NCBI GenBank assembly: GCA_030549495.1
Contig: JAUIRK010000188.1
Span: forward strand, 111,069 to 175,068
Source of the DNA: Nectonema munidae
Lineage: Eukaryota; Nematomorpha; Nectonematoida; Nectonematidae
Direction: 5' to 3'
DNA: 64,000 nt
Shown here: positions 1-9,454 of the stretch, in pieces
Layout: each line of letters begins with the position of its first letter
Position numbering within the stretch: position 1 is the first letter of the stretch
Position numbers and translations under genes: made by a program
Notes under the pieces: generated by a model
Database searches by the model: none
The model's input: only the letters and a program-made list of their open reading frames with translations
Told to the model about the DNA's origin: nothing

Positions 1-324
1 GCCAAAACCTAGACATGTAGTGCATTGCTGATTAGAAAAATAAATATAGCATTTACATTTTGTGTACATAATAAACAAATAGAAATCATTAAGTTTAATT
101 TTTTCATGTACATCAGGATTACATTTTATGATAACATCTTTACAATCATTAAATTTTGAACTAAAAGAATAAATATATTCAAATGTTTTACCTTTTTCAA
201 CTTCATTTCTGATATCTGGATTTTTGGATAGGATACATGGAACAATTTCATCATCTTTAATTTCTTTTGGTACAATTACTTTTATATTAGGAAATAGAAA
301 CTTTTGTTTCTTGAAACTCAAATT
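1..324 (-). pseudogene. LINE ORF1 (Gag-like) C-terminal fragment, cut by window edge
   Basis: The minus strand is open from 396 down to base 1 (132 codons with no stop) in strongly AT-rich DNA, where stops should come about every 15 codons. The protein-like part starts near 324, after a T-rich stretch. It contains VPKEIKDDEIV, then a run ending in KCKCYIYFSNQQCTTCLGFG at the edge. In Gag-like ORF1 proteins of Jockey/R1/I-type LINEs, a 'VPxEIxDDEI' segment precedes an 'I.V.P..' strand and then a CX2CX4HX4C zinc knuckle. The visible CTTCLGFG would be the start of such a knuckle, with the His and last Cys beyond the edge. I infer a LINE ORF1 remnant or part of a longer element to the left. It has no visible start codon. 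A host exon with a similar zinc-knuckle region is the alternative. Confidence 0.45.
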
Positions 325-2353
325 CTCTTTTTGACAATAAAAGAGATAAAAAAAAATAAAAGTTTGTATACATCTGCTCCGCTTTATCGATAATATTTAC
401 TATGTAGTTTATTGGATTTTTAACCATAGTAGGTCTATTATTATTTGTTGTAATTATTATTACTTATATACACATCACTGTTTATAAATTTTAACTATAT
501 GATCCTGTGAATACTTTAGTTTTCTAAGGAAAAAATAAATATATTATACTTTATTTAGATGTGTTTTAATGTTTCCTTTTAATTTTGATAAAGAACAATA
601 ATAACGAAAATACAAAACTTTTATTGACATTCGTGATCTTTCACTTTAAGAATTTCAAGATAGCGGCTTGATTGTCATCATAGTCTTTAGCTTTTTTTGT
701 TACACTCTTTTATCTTCCGCACTATGATTTTTTTAAGCCATGTTTTTACTAAATGAGTGACATGCCATGAATCTAATGAAAGATCAATGAGATTAATTCT
801 CATCAAGTTTCTGACAGCAATAGCACTAACAATATGTCTAGCCTTTTGTACACTTTGTGGAATCACAGGATTGTTGGAATTTTGTAGGACACTTTCCACG
901 CAGTCACGAAAATCGTTAATAGGGATGTTGTGGTGAAAATTTTAATAAATTGATTCAATTTGTCTTCTGCAGGTTTCCAGGTACAACAACTTCCTGAATA
1001 TACGAAGTAACTGGCTCAAGCGTGTTCAGCAGTTCATGTAACTTATTGTCATTTGTTTATTATTGTTCTTTGATGTTCGATGATCACAGTCCATCAACCT
1101 TTTTTCATATTTTTTCTTATTACCTCAAGGAGAGAACGATGGGTAAAAAGTGGCTCGTGAAGGTCATTAAATTCTAAGAACATGTTCACGTGAACCGGTG
1201 AAAACCGGCTGTTTCGCACCACTCCTCTTTTTCTTGAAAAAATTGAATTGAAGATAATAACTTTATAGAACACATGTTAAGACATAAATAAAGATAGGCT
1301 GACTACTAGCTTGTATTACTGTATTATTATCCACATAAGCAATGAATAGAAAAAATTATTGAAAAAGGTTTTCTAACCATATGTCTTTTTCTTAACTTTA
1401 AGGCTGAAGAGTACTAGTTTATTAAACAAGTTTTTTGAGTGTATAAGATGTTGGATCGTTAAAAATTTTTAATCAAGTAAAAGAGCATTCTAGTAAAAGC
1501 ATTGAATCTCAATTATTCTCGATATACACGTCTAATATTTTGTAAAAATCACTAATAAATCATCACAATCATTTCTCCAAATCTTTCAACAAAAATCATC
1601 AAGGTGTGATTGTGGTATAGAATTCTTTGAATAGGAACATGATCAGAGAGAGGGAAACTTTTTATACTAGGTGGTCCAAAAGTATATAAATTAAGAAAAT
1701 TAATTATGTTAAAAGAAATCTTATTAAATAAAAAATTAATTAGAAATAATCATTAATTAACACTTAAATTATTTTTGAACTTGTTAAAAATTATTCTACG
1801 TTCATTGTTTGGTTAAACATGATTTTTAGTTAAAAGGAATTTTATAAACAAAATCAGGCCCGTACTCATGGGGGGGGGGTCGAGGGATTCGAAAGAACCT
1901 CCCCTTTTTTTTGTTTTTCATTTACTTGAACCTATTTTTTTATTTTGTGTATCAATTGTTTACCTAAAAAAATTTTCATTCCCAATGGCACAAAAAGGGT
2001 TTAAATGTCAAATTAAGAAAAAACTTTTACAAAATAAGGCTTTAGGTTAGGAATGGAAAAACAACAATCAAGTATAGAAAAAGATTTATAAAGAATGATA
2101 AAAGTCTAGGATTCATTCTACAAAGAAAGTCTAATTTCTTTATATAGCAACTTTTTCTTATTATATAGTTATGTAGCAAGTACAACGATAAGATATGTAT
2201 GATAGTTTTATTAATTTTTTAAATTTAAAAAAAATTTTGTAAAACGAATATTCTATTATATAAAAAGTACTTAAAAACAAAAAGTATTTTTTTAATTAAT
2301 TATTATTTGTCAGCATGAAAAGTACATGTTTTTATTCATGATTGGTCTTAGCC
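325..2353. other. AT-rich flank without a convincing gene
   Basis: This is about 2 kb of AT-rich DNA. The only protein-like stretch is a minus-strand frame of roughly 87 codons (about 948 down to 687), which begins after a stop and has no recognisable family. A second short open stretch just upstream (about 1045-945, minus strand) is in another frame, so a decayed gene is possible. There is a G10 run at 1870-1879, and a sequence reading CTAGGTGGTCCAAAAGT near 1665-1681 resembles mariner-like transposon ends but has no partner in the window. I see no tRNA or other RNA gene. Confidence 0.5.
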
Positions 2354-2398
2354 ATATACATGTTTAAAATATACATGTTTAACATATACATGTTAAAA
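2354..2398. repeat. Three copies of a 15-bp tandem repeat
   Basis: ATATACATGTTTAAA-like units start at 2354, 2369 and 2384, giving an exact 15-bp period with small differences in the third unit. It lies immediately left of the hAT-like terminus and may be a sub-terminal repeat of that element (inference). Confidence 0.7.
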
Positions 2399-2472
2399 CT
2401 TTTAGGCTTTTTTCAATGTTATCTAGCGGGCAAGATGAAACTGTGCGGCGAGCTCTATGTTTGACACCTCTG
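2399..2472 (-). mobile_element. hAT-like transposon terminus (solo right end)
   Basis: Read on the minus strand, 2472 to 2457 is CAGAGGTGTCAAACAT, followed by AGAGCTCGCCGCACAGTTTC. Ends of the form CAGNGGTGTCAAAC followed by a GC-rich stretch are characteristic of many hAT-superfamily DNA transposons. The outermost CAG faces right, so the element body would lie to the left. I cannot find the matching left inverted repeat or an 8-bp duplicate of the flank CTTTAGAG, so the full extent is unknown and the element is probably truncated or non-autonomous. Confidence 0.4.
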
Positions 2473-2723
2473 CTTTAGAGTGAGGCAGAACGTTCATGTT
2501 TTGAATTTTAAATCTCAATAAACATAAGCAAAATATAGTGGGTGGTAAAAAAATAGGAATAAAATTAAAGTAGATGTAGAGCGTCTGCCAAAGTATCCCT
2601 CTTTTTTCTATCTTCATTCGGTAGGGGACCTTAGGATCAAATATGTAGATAAAAATGGCTCTAATTTTGTTTACAGCTGCATAATGCCTTACAAACGTCC
2701 TGCGCGTTCTATGCATTCTGTCA

Positions 2724-2897
2724 ATGACTCCAAGCGCTGTAGGTAAATTGCTCAGAATAATGGAGAAGGTAAATCTTGAAATGCTGAAAGAAGGGAGAAA
2801 CTATGCAGATGTTTGTGGCGCCTACGACATCAATGAATCCAGCCTTCGCTACATAAAGAAAGCGGAAGAACGCATGAGATCGACAGCAACAGTGTAG
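2724..2897 (+). pseudogene. Psq/CENPB-type helix-turn-helix fragment (pogo/Tigger-like)
   Basis: An ATG-started frame of 57 codons ends in TAG. After MTPSAVGKLL it reads EMLKEGRNYADVCGAYDINE, then SSLRYIKKAEERMR. The spacing of 'EG..Y..VC..Y.INESSLRYIKK.EE.IR' matches the N-terminal Psq-like DNA-binding helix-turn-helix of pogo/Tigger/jerky-type transposases and of CENPB-related host proteins: helix 2 around YADVCGAYDI, recognition helix around ESSLRYIKK. The family's second HTH and DDE catalytic domain are absent and the frame stops soon after, so I read it as a 5' fragment of a dead transposase or a host exon derived from one. The short length and lack of the rest keep confidence moderate. 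Confidence 0.45.
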
Positions 2898-3420
2898 GAG
2901 AGATGTACCGAATAATCGTCATCGGTATTTTCGGCTAAATTTTGAAGAATCCAAATTGCCAAAAAACTAAAAAACAAAAACTCATTTACAGTATAAAAAA
3001 TTTTTTAAGTAAATATTAAAATTTTAATATCCAATTTATTCTGGAAACTTATTTTCTTTATAAAAATAAATAACAATTTTTAAAGTTTTTTTCCATTTTT
3101 TTTTGCTGATACAAATAAGCTTGTATAAGCAACATTTGTTAACATTAATTCAGACAATGGATTCGGGTAAATTTATGCAAATACTTGAGTACCTTATTGG
3201 AACTCTTGAAATAAAAATTTTGTCTACGTTACTGCATATATGTGTATATCTTTGGCCTGTACACCTGGTCTCACAGAGAGCTTCATGACATTTTTTTTAG
3301 AGTTTTCGACATAGAATTTTTATACAGGCAACTCTGACGAAAAATAATTAGTTTATTCGTTTTTGGATCCTTTTTCAATTTTATACTATTTAACAATTTT
3401 TTAAAGAAAATTTGCCCCAT
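2898..3420. other. AT-rich stretch with no gene, ending at the array edge
   Basis: No supported coding or RNA feature. One open frame at 3103-3288 has no recognisable protein character. The 31-bp array begins abruptly at about 3421, directly after a TTTGCCCCAT context, without a recognisable transition. Confidence 0.5.
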
Positions 3421-5932
3421 TTTTGAGTGCCTCCTGTTTATGCCTGCTTGTGTTTGAATGCCCCCTGTTGGTGTTTGCCTGTGTTAAAGTGCTCCCTTTT
3501 TGTGCCTGTCTCTGTTTAAGTGCTCCCTGTTTATGCCTGAATGTGTTTAAGTCAACCTTATTTGTGCCTGCGTGTGTTGTGTTCCCCTGTTTGAGTGCCT
3601 ACCTGTGTTTAAGTGCTCCTTGTTTCTGCTTGACTATTGTTTAAGTCCTACCTGTGTTTAAGTGCTCCTTGTTTGTGCCTGCCTGTGTTTGAGTTCTCTC
3701 TGTTGATAGAGTGCTCGTTGTTTGTTCCTGCCTGTGTTTGAGTGCTCCCTATTTTGCCTGTGTTTGAGTGCTCCCTATGTTGCCTGTGTGTGTTTGAGTG
3801 CCCTTTGTTTGTACTTGCCTGTGTTTAAGTGTTCACTTTTTGTGCCTAAATCTGTTTAAGTGCTTACATGTGGTTAAGTCCACCCTGTTTGTGCCTGCCT
3901 GTGTCGGGTACTCGCTGTGTTTGAGTGCTCCTTTTTGAGCCTGCCTGTGTTTGAGTGCTCCTTGTTTGTGTCTGCCTGTGTTATACTGCCCCATGTTTGA
4001 GTTCCTCCTTTTTATGCCTGCATGTGTTTGAATGCTCCCTGTTGGTGTTTGACTGTGTTAAAGTGCTCCCTTTTTGTGCATGTCTCTGTTTAAGTGCTCC
4101 CTGTTTGTGCCTGCCTGTGTTTAAATCAACCCTGTTTGTGCCTGCGTGTGTTGGGTTCTCCCTGTTTGAGTGCCTGCCTGGATTTAAGTGCTCATTATTT
4201 CTGCTTGACTATTGTTTAAGTTCTACCTGTGTTTAAGTGCTCCTTGTTTGTGCCTGCCTGTGTTTGAGTTCTCCCTGTTGATAGAGTGCTCGTTGTTTGT
4301 TCCTGCCTGTGTTTGAGTGCTCCCTATTTTGCCTGTGTGTGTTTGAGTGCTCTTTGTTGGTACTTGCTTGTGTTTAAGTGTTCCCTTTTTGTGCTTAAAT
4401 CTGTTTAAGTGCTTGCATGTGGTTAAGTCCACCCTGTTTTTGCCTGCCTGTGTTGGGTGCTCCCTGTGTTTGAGTGCCTGCCTTAAGTGCTCCCTTTTCT
4501 CCTTGCCCTCGTTGTTTGTGTCTGACTGTGTTTGGATGCTGCCTGTTGATTTAGTGCTCGTTATTTGTTAATGCCTGTGTTTGAGTGCTCTCTGTTTGTA
4601 ACTGCCTGCTTTGAGTGTTACCTGTTTGCGCCTGCCTATGTCTAAGTGCTCGCTTTTTGTGCCTGCCTGTGTTTAATTCCACCTTGTTTGTGCTTGCGTA
4701 TGGTGGGTTCTCCCTATTTGAGTGCCTGCCTGTGTTTAAGTGGTCCCTATTTCTTCTTGCTTATTGTTTAAGTCCTACCTGTGTTTAAGTACCCCTTGTT
4801 TGTGCCTGTCCGTGTTTGGGTGCTCCCTGTTGATTGAGTGCTCGTCGTTTGTTCCTGCCTTTGTTTCAGTGCTCCTTGTTTTTGTCGGTATGTGCTTCCT
4901 GTGTTTGAGTGCCCTCTGTTGGAGCTAGCCTGTGTTAAAGTGCTCCCTTTTTGTGCTGAATCTGTTTAAGTGCTCCCTGTTTGAGCTTGCATGTGTTTAA
5001 GTGTTCCCTGTTTGTGCCAGCCTGTGTTTAAGTCCTTCCTGTTTGTGCCTGCCTGTGTTTGAGTGCTCCCTTTTTGAGCTTGCCTGTGTTTGAGTGCTCC
5101 TTGTTTGTGTCTGCCTGTGTTATAGTGCCCCATGTTTGAGTGTCTCCTGTTTATGTCTGCTTGTCTTTTCCTGTGTTAAAGTGTTCCCTTTGTGTGCCTG
5201 TCTCTGTTTAAGTGCTCCCTTTTTGTGCCTGTCTGTTTGTTCTTGCGTATGTAAGGTTCTCCCTATTTGAGAGCCTGCCTATGTTTAAGTGCTCCCTGTT
5301 TCTGCTTGCTTAGTGTTTAAGTGCTCATTGTTTGTGTCTGACCGTATTTGGGTGCTTCCTGTTGATTGAGTGCTCGTCGTTTGTTCTTCCCTGTGTTTGA
5401 GTGCTCCCTGTTTTTGCCTGTATGTGCTTCCTGTTTGTGCCTTCCTGTGTTTGAGTGCCCTTTGTTGGTGCTTCCTGTGTTAAAGTGCTCCCTTTTTGTG
5501 CATGAATCTGTTTAAGTGCTTGTATGTGGTTAAGTCCACCCAGTTTGTGCCTGCCTGTGTCGGTTGCTCGCTGTGTTTGAGTGCCTGCGTGTGTTTAAGT
5601 GCTCCCTTTTCTCCTTGCCCTCGTTGTTTGTGTCTGACTGTGTTTGGATGGTCCCTGTTGATTTAGTTCTCTTTGTTTGTTAATGCCTGTGTTTGAGTGC
5701 TCTCTGTTTGTAACTGCCGTCCGTTTGAGTGTTACCTGTTTGCGCTTCCCTGTGTCTAAGTGCTGTTTGTGCCTGCCTGTGTTTAATTCCACATTGTTTG
5801 TGCTTGCATATGTTGGGTTTTCCCTATTTGAGTGCTCCCTGTTTCTGCTTGCCTATTGTTTAAGTCCTACCTGTGTTTAAGTGCTCCTTTTTTGTGCCTG
5901 ACTGTGTTTGGTGCTCCCTGTTGATTGAGTGC
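3421..5932 (-). repeat. 31-bp tandem array, inverted left arm
   Basis: About 80 units of the 31-bp repeat, here reading GTGTTTGAGTGCTCC then CTGTTTGTGCCTGCCT on the + strand. That is the reverse complement of the array right of 9455. Units are more diverged than in the main array, with many 1-5-bp indels. Block-specific variants seen on the right recur in reverse complement, for example the variant at 4490-4520 (CTTTTCTCCTTGCCCTCG) and the TAACTGCC variant at 5711-5718, so this arm contains the same higher-order blocks. Edges of satellite arrays are generally less homogenised than their interiors, which fits its degeneracy. Confidence 0.95.
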
Positions 5933-5992
5933 CTTTTATTATTAATCGCAAAATTGATTAGAGGAGGAGAAATGTTGAGGGATGACCAATTG

Positions 5993-6452
5993 TTAAGGAT
6001 GGATGTGTGTGTTGAAGATTTGATGCAGGATAGAGGGTACAATGATTAAGGTTGTGTTCGATGTTAATGTTTTGGATAATTGATCTACTATGTTGTTTTC
6101 GGTGCATGTAGAATGTCCGGGAGACCAGGTGATGGTGATGTTGAAATGTTGAGCGAGTTGGGTGAGTTTGGTGGCTATGCTATAACATGACAGCGGAATT
6201 TTATGATTGAGATTGAGATCGTTAATGATGTTTTGAGCGTCTGTGTAAAGATTGATGTGACTAAAGTGTTGACGATATGTTTCGATTTTGTCTAATAGAT
6301 GGCTGCAAGCGGCTAAAATTGCTAACGCTTCTGTTTCATAAGATGAAGTGTTGTTGTCCGTATGAAGGACTTCGTAGAAAAAGGTGGTTAATGAGTTGGT
6401 GATAAAGAAGGCGTATGCACGTAGCATGGTGAGAGGATTTGGAACCGTCAGT
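5993..6452 (-). pseudogene. LINE ORF2, RNase H domain
   Basis: C-terminal RNase H of the I-type LINE, which removes template RNA during or after first-strand synthesis. The first acidic residue is in TDGSK at 6438-6452, in the RT frame. A frameshift near 6425 puts the rest in the frame running from 6427 to 5993. That part shows YETEALAIL (E33), YTDAQNII (D63) and WSPGHSTCTENNIVDQLSK (H105, D115), so all four catalytic acids and the His survive. The stop at 5993-5995 leaves only about 60 bp of 3' sequence before the TAA-type tail, short for a 3' UTR. Confidence 0.85.
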
Positions 6453-6728
6453 AAAGATGAAAAGATTATATGGTGAGTGGGGATTAGTGCGTTGCATTTT
6501 GATTAGTTTGGTAGCAATGTTTTTATGATTGCATATGGTTAATTTGTAGGGTAATTCATCTGAAGGGTTGAAATGGAAGATTGGATGGATTTCAGATGAT
6601 ATGGAATAGTGAGCTAGGTTTGGTATGTACTTGGCAAATATGGTTTCGTAAAATGAGAGTATAAGGGATGAAGTTGAGTAGGGTGTGGTGAAAACGTGAA
6701 TGGGGCTAATGGATTTGAAAGTTTTCGA

Positions 6729-8038
6729 TTATAGTGTTACTAGAGTTAAGTGTAGTTTGTATAGAATTGGTAGAGTGTGTGTAAGGAGTTCAAGTTTTGA
6801 TGTAGGTGTGGTGTGATACGCGTTAGTGATTGTGAAGAGACAGGTACGGTGAATTTTATTGAGAATAATTCTAGTATTAAGCAGCTTTAGGGAGAAACCC
6901 CAGGAGAGGATACCGTATTGAATTTTGGGTAAAATAATTGATGTATAAATATTTTTTGAAATTTTCGGGTTTAGTCCCCATTTGTAGGAGATGGCTTTCT
7001 TGAAGGAGAAAATGATAGGCGTGGGTTTAGTGTGTAGGTTTTTGATGTGTGCTGACAATTTAAGGTTTGATTGAAAAATGACTCCGAGATATTTTATTTG
7101 GGTTACTGGTGTGATTGGTGTGGATGATGGCATGACTAGGGCCTGTGGTAAGATTCTTTTCCTAGTGAAATATATGATGTTCAGTTTACTCTGGTTAAAC
7201 TGAATTTTGTATTTAGAGGCTATGGAGTTTAAAAAAAAAGCCAGAAGAGAAAAAAGGAAAAGAAAAAGCTAGAAGTGTCGGAAATGAAAATGCTGAGAAT
7301 GATGCTGAACGTTACGAGAAAAGATAGGATTAGAAATGAAGAAGTGAGGCATAGAACAAAAGTGACGACGAGTGTTGTAGATGTAATGGAAAGAAACAAG
7401 ATGAGATGGTATGGACATGTGCTAAGAAGAAAAAGCGATGAAAAAATAAAGATAGCGTACGATGCGCCTGTACAAGGAAAGAGAAAAAGAGGAAGGCCAA
7501 GATTGAGATGGAGGGATGATTTGAAAAGGTCCATGGAAAAATTTGGGTTGAAAGAAAGCGATGCGAAGGACAGAAACCTATGGAGAAACAGGATCAAGCC
7601 ATCGATCCCCATTTAGGGGATAAGATGATGAAGAAGAAGAAGAAGAGAGGCTATGGAGTTTATATTCGTCAGAAGGGTGGTAGCGTTGTTCAAATTAGTT
7701 TCCTGGTCGTCGTTGGAGAAGGTAAATAGGATATCGTCAGAGTAGCATTGTGCGAAGTGTGAGTTGGAATTAATGTGATCTAGGAGTGTATTGATGAGGA
7801 TGAGCCATAAAATGTCTGAGAAGCAGCCGCCTTGGGGGGTAGAGAACGAGAGTTGTTTTATGTAAGTGTTGTTGTTGTGATGCAAGATAAGTATGCATTT
7901 GTTGAGATAGCTTTGAATGAACTTGTTGAGGTATAAAGGGTAATTGTTTTGGATTAAGTTGAATAGAATTGGGGGATGCCAAGCAGAGTTGAAAGCATTA
8001 TCAATGTCGAGAAAGGTTGTTGTTGCAATTTTGTCCAT
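6729..8038 (-). pseudogene. LINE ORF2, reverse transcriptase segment (split by nested insertion)
   Basis: RT palm and thumb that would copy element RNA at the target site. The right piece (8038 down to 7663) has FLDIDNAF with catalytic D11, STPQGG (66-71) and QCYSDD (YSDD at 99-102, a YADD variant). The left piece (7214 down to 6729) has IKYLGVIFQSNL and the thumb region with SIILPKIQYGILSWGF. The RT fingers, normally about 200 residues before FLDI, are missing: the linker ending KSWTKLQQ runs straight into the palm near 8030, so an internal deletion occurred. Removing one 17-bp duplicate and the nested insert (431 bp) leaves the two pieces in the same frame, so the insertion hit an open RT frame. 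The segment ends at TAA 6729-6731, after which the frame stays open to the RNase H. Confidence 0.85.
7215..7662 (+). mobile_element. Nested 5'-truncated LINE fragment (RTE-like) with 17-bp target duplication
   Basis: An insert of about 414 bp (7232-7645) lies on the + strand inside the I-type LINE. Identical 17-bp flanks AGAGGCTATGGAGTTTA at 7215-7231 and 7646-7662 are target-site duplications. It encodes the C-terminal tail of a different LINE polymerase (7275-7616): LRMMLNVTRKDRIRN, then MRWYGHVLRR, GKRKRGRPRLRWRDDL and DAKDRNLWRNRI, ending in TAG. This 'RW.GHV.RR...GRPR.RW.DD....A.DR..WR' tail is common in RTE-like LINEs of invertebrates. The 3' end is a GATGAAGAAGAAGAAGAAG simple-repeat tail, as in elements that prime on short repeats instead of poly(A). 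The 5' truncation is normal for target-primed reverse transcription. Confidence 0.9.
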
Positions 8039-8187
8039 GATTTTCTTTTGGCTTGACTGATTTCATTTTTATATTTTCGCTTAAGATTGAAGTATGATTC
8101 AATGGATGCAGTAGAATGTGATTTTCTTAAAGATTTTAGGGCGCCGCGTAGTTGTTTTTTGAGATGTGTGAGTTGGGAGTTCCAATA

Positions 8188-9072
8188 CTATGTGTTATGT
8201 CTTTTGTGTTCTGGGTGGTTAGGGGTGGATGCTTGAATGCATGATAATATGGTTTTGTTGATAAATGTTGCGGATGCTTCAATATTTGGGATTGAGTTGG
8301 TGCCGAGGGTGGTGTTATTTAAATTGAGTTCAAGTTTATGAAGGTATGATGTCCAAAAAATTTGAGTGGTTGGAAGATTTTTTCTATGTTTTGAATGAGT
8401 TGGCTGCAGATGAAATTGGAAAGTAATGTAACAGTGATCTGATGCGGAAGGAGTGTTTGATATCTGCCAGTTATAGATGAGGTTGATTGAGTGGAATGAA
8501 GTTATTGTGAGGTCAATATGTGATTTGTATAGTTTGTTTTGGTTTAGCTTCATATAGGTAGGATCTTTACTGTTATCAGCAAAAATAAAGTTATTTGAAG
8601 CAATAAAATTTTCAGCTTGCGTCCCGCGATAGTTTGATTTGGTATCCCATAGAAAGGATCTGGCGTTTAAATCGGCTGATATAATTACGTGCTTATTTAT
8701 ATGTGATATGGATGTAATTATGTGAAAGTTATTGATAAACCTCTCTGATAATAGAAGATTAGAAGACGGTGGGGAGTAGAGTGAGCAGAATAAAAGGGGT
8801 AGTGGCTTAGTATGAATGAGAGTAAATATGTAATTGGATTCAGAGTGTTGGTATAATGGTGTGTTGTGAATTGAGGATTTGATTAGAATAGAGACAGAGT
8901 ATTCGTTTATTGGGGGAACATGTAGAAGCGTGTAATTGCATGTGTATTGGGGAATATGTGGATAAGGCTCCTTAATGGAAATGATATCATACTTGTATGA
9001 GGTTAGTATATTGTAGAGGTTGAGCCATGCGTTTCTTGAATGGTTGAGGTTAATGTGGAGAAAGTTTAGCAT
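8188..9072 (-). pseudogene. LINE ORF2, endonuclease domain segment
   Basis: 294 codons from ATG to an internal TAG. The apurinic-endonuclease-like domain that nicks target DNA fills residues 1 to about 220. Visible active-site landmarks are INLNHS (N8-N10), KEPY (E35), SADLNAR (D134, N136), HIDLTI (D187) and SDH (211-213). All expected catalytic positions are present, so this domain looks intact. After the TAG, the same frame stays open to about 8030 and reads YWNSQLTHLKKQLRGALKSL then a YFNLKRKYKNEISQAKRKSW-like stretch. This is the linker that normally precedes RT in this superfamily, so the TAG is a late lesion and not the natural end. Confidence 0.85.
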
Positions 9073-9454
9073 ATGAAGTTAGATATGGTGTAGTTATGGA
9101 TTGAGTTTATGTGGTTTTGATGATTAATGTAGTGAGTGCACTGAGAAGATGTTGCGGAGTGAGTAAGGTGACAGTTGAAGCAAGAAAGTTTTGAGGTGTC
9201 TGGGGCATGTATGCAGGAGATGATAGAGTGGCCACGGTGCCCGCAGTGTGAGCAGTTTGGTTCTGTGGAATTGCATTTCAGTGAAACATGTCCATATTTG
9301 AGGCAGTTATTGCATTGTTTGGGTTTTGGTTTGAAAATATGTGTGGTGAGCAGATAATAGTGGTTTCTGAGATAAATTTGTGGGTTGGATGGTTCTAGTA
9401 AGGCAGTGTAGGAGTATAGACCTTGTTTTCCTAATTGAATAGGATTGATTAGAG
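9066..9454 (-). pseudogene. LINE ORF1 (Gag-like nucleic-acid-binding protein), C-terminal part
   Basis: This is the C-terminal 129 residues of the LINE's ORF1, a protein that binds element RNA in the ribonucleoprotein particle. Two canonical CX2CX4HX4C zinc knuckles are visible (CNNCLKYGHVSLKC and CSHCGHRGHSIISC), followed by a third, looser Cys/His group (CFNCHLTHSATSSQC). Three tandem knuckles are typical of I/R1/Jockey ORF1. The stop codon (9066-9068) overlaps the ATG of ORF2 (9070-9072) in ATGCTAA, so ORF2 begins one frame back. Truncation at 9454 removes the N-terminal part. By chance the array beyond the junction is open in the same frame, so an ATG at 9558-9560 would start a chimeric frame with about 35 repeat-encoded residues in front. 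Confidence 0.85.

Larger units (their letters stand above)
5933..9454 (-). mobile_element. I-type non-LTR retrotransposon (LINE), 5'-truncated and decayed
   Basis: A minus-strand LINE of about 3.5 kb (3.1 kb without the nested insertion) with parts in the order Gag zinc knuckles, APE-type endonuclease, reverse transcriptase, RNase H. This order with an RNase H domain belongs to the I superfamily (I, Nimb, LOA, Ingi); Jockey and most R1 elements lack RNase H. The 3' end on the minus strand is GATTAATAATAAAAG, a short TAA-type tail like that of the Drosophila I factor. The 5' end is truncated inside ORF1 at 9454. Lesions: a TAG (8188-8190), loss of the RT fingers region near 8030, a TAA (6729-6731), a frameshift near 6425, and the nested insertion at 7232-7645. 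No target-site duplication is visible because the flanking arrays face opposite ways. Confidence 0.9.

Noticed and set aside
1658-1681. A mariner-like inverted repeat (CTAGGTGGTCCAAAAGT after a TA)
   Set aside because: No matching inverted copy or transposase was found in the window; one short resemblance is not enough.
2423-2716. A 97-codon minus-strand frame
   Set aside because: It runs across the hAT-like terminus, has no domain, and its composition follows the local AT-rich DNA.
9175-9357. A 60-codon + strand frame with Cys pairs
   Set aside because: It is the antisense shadow of the LINE zinc knuckles.
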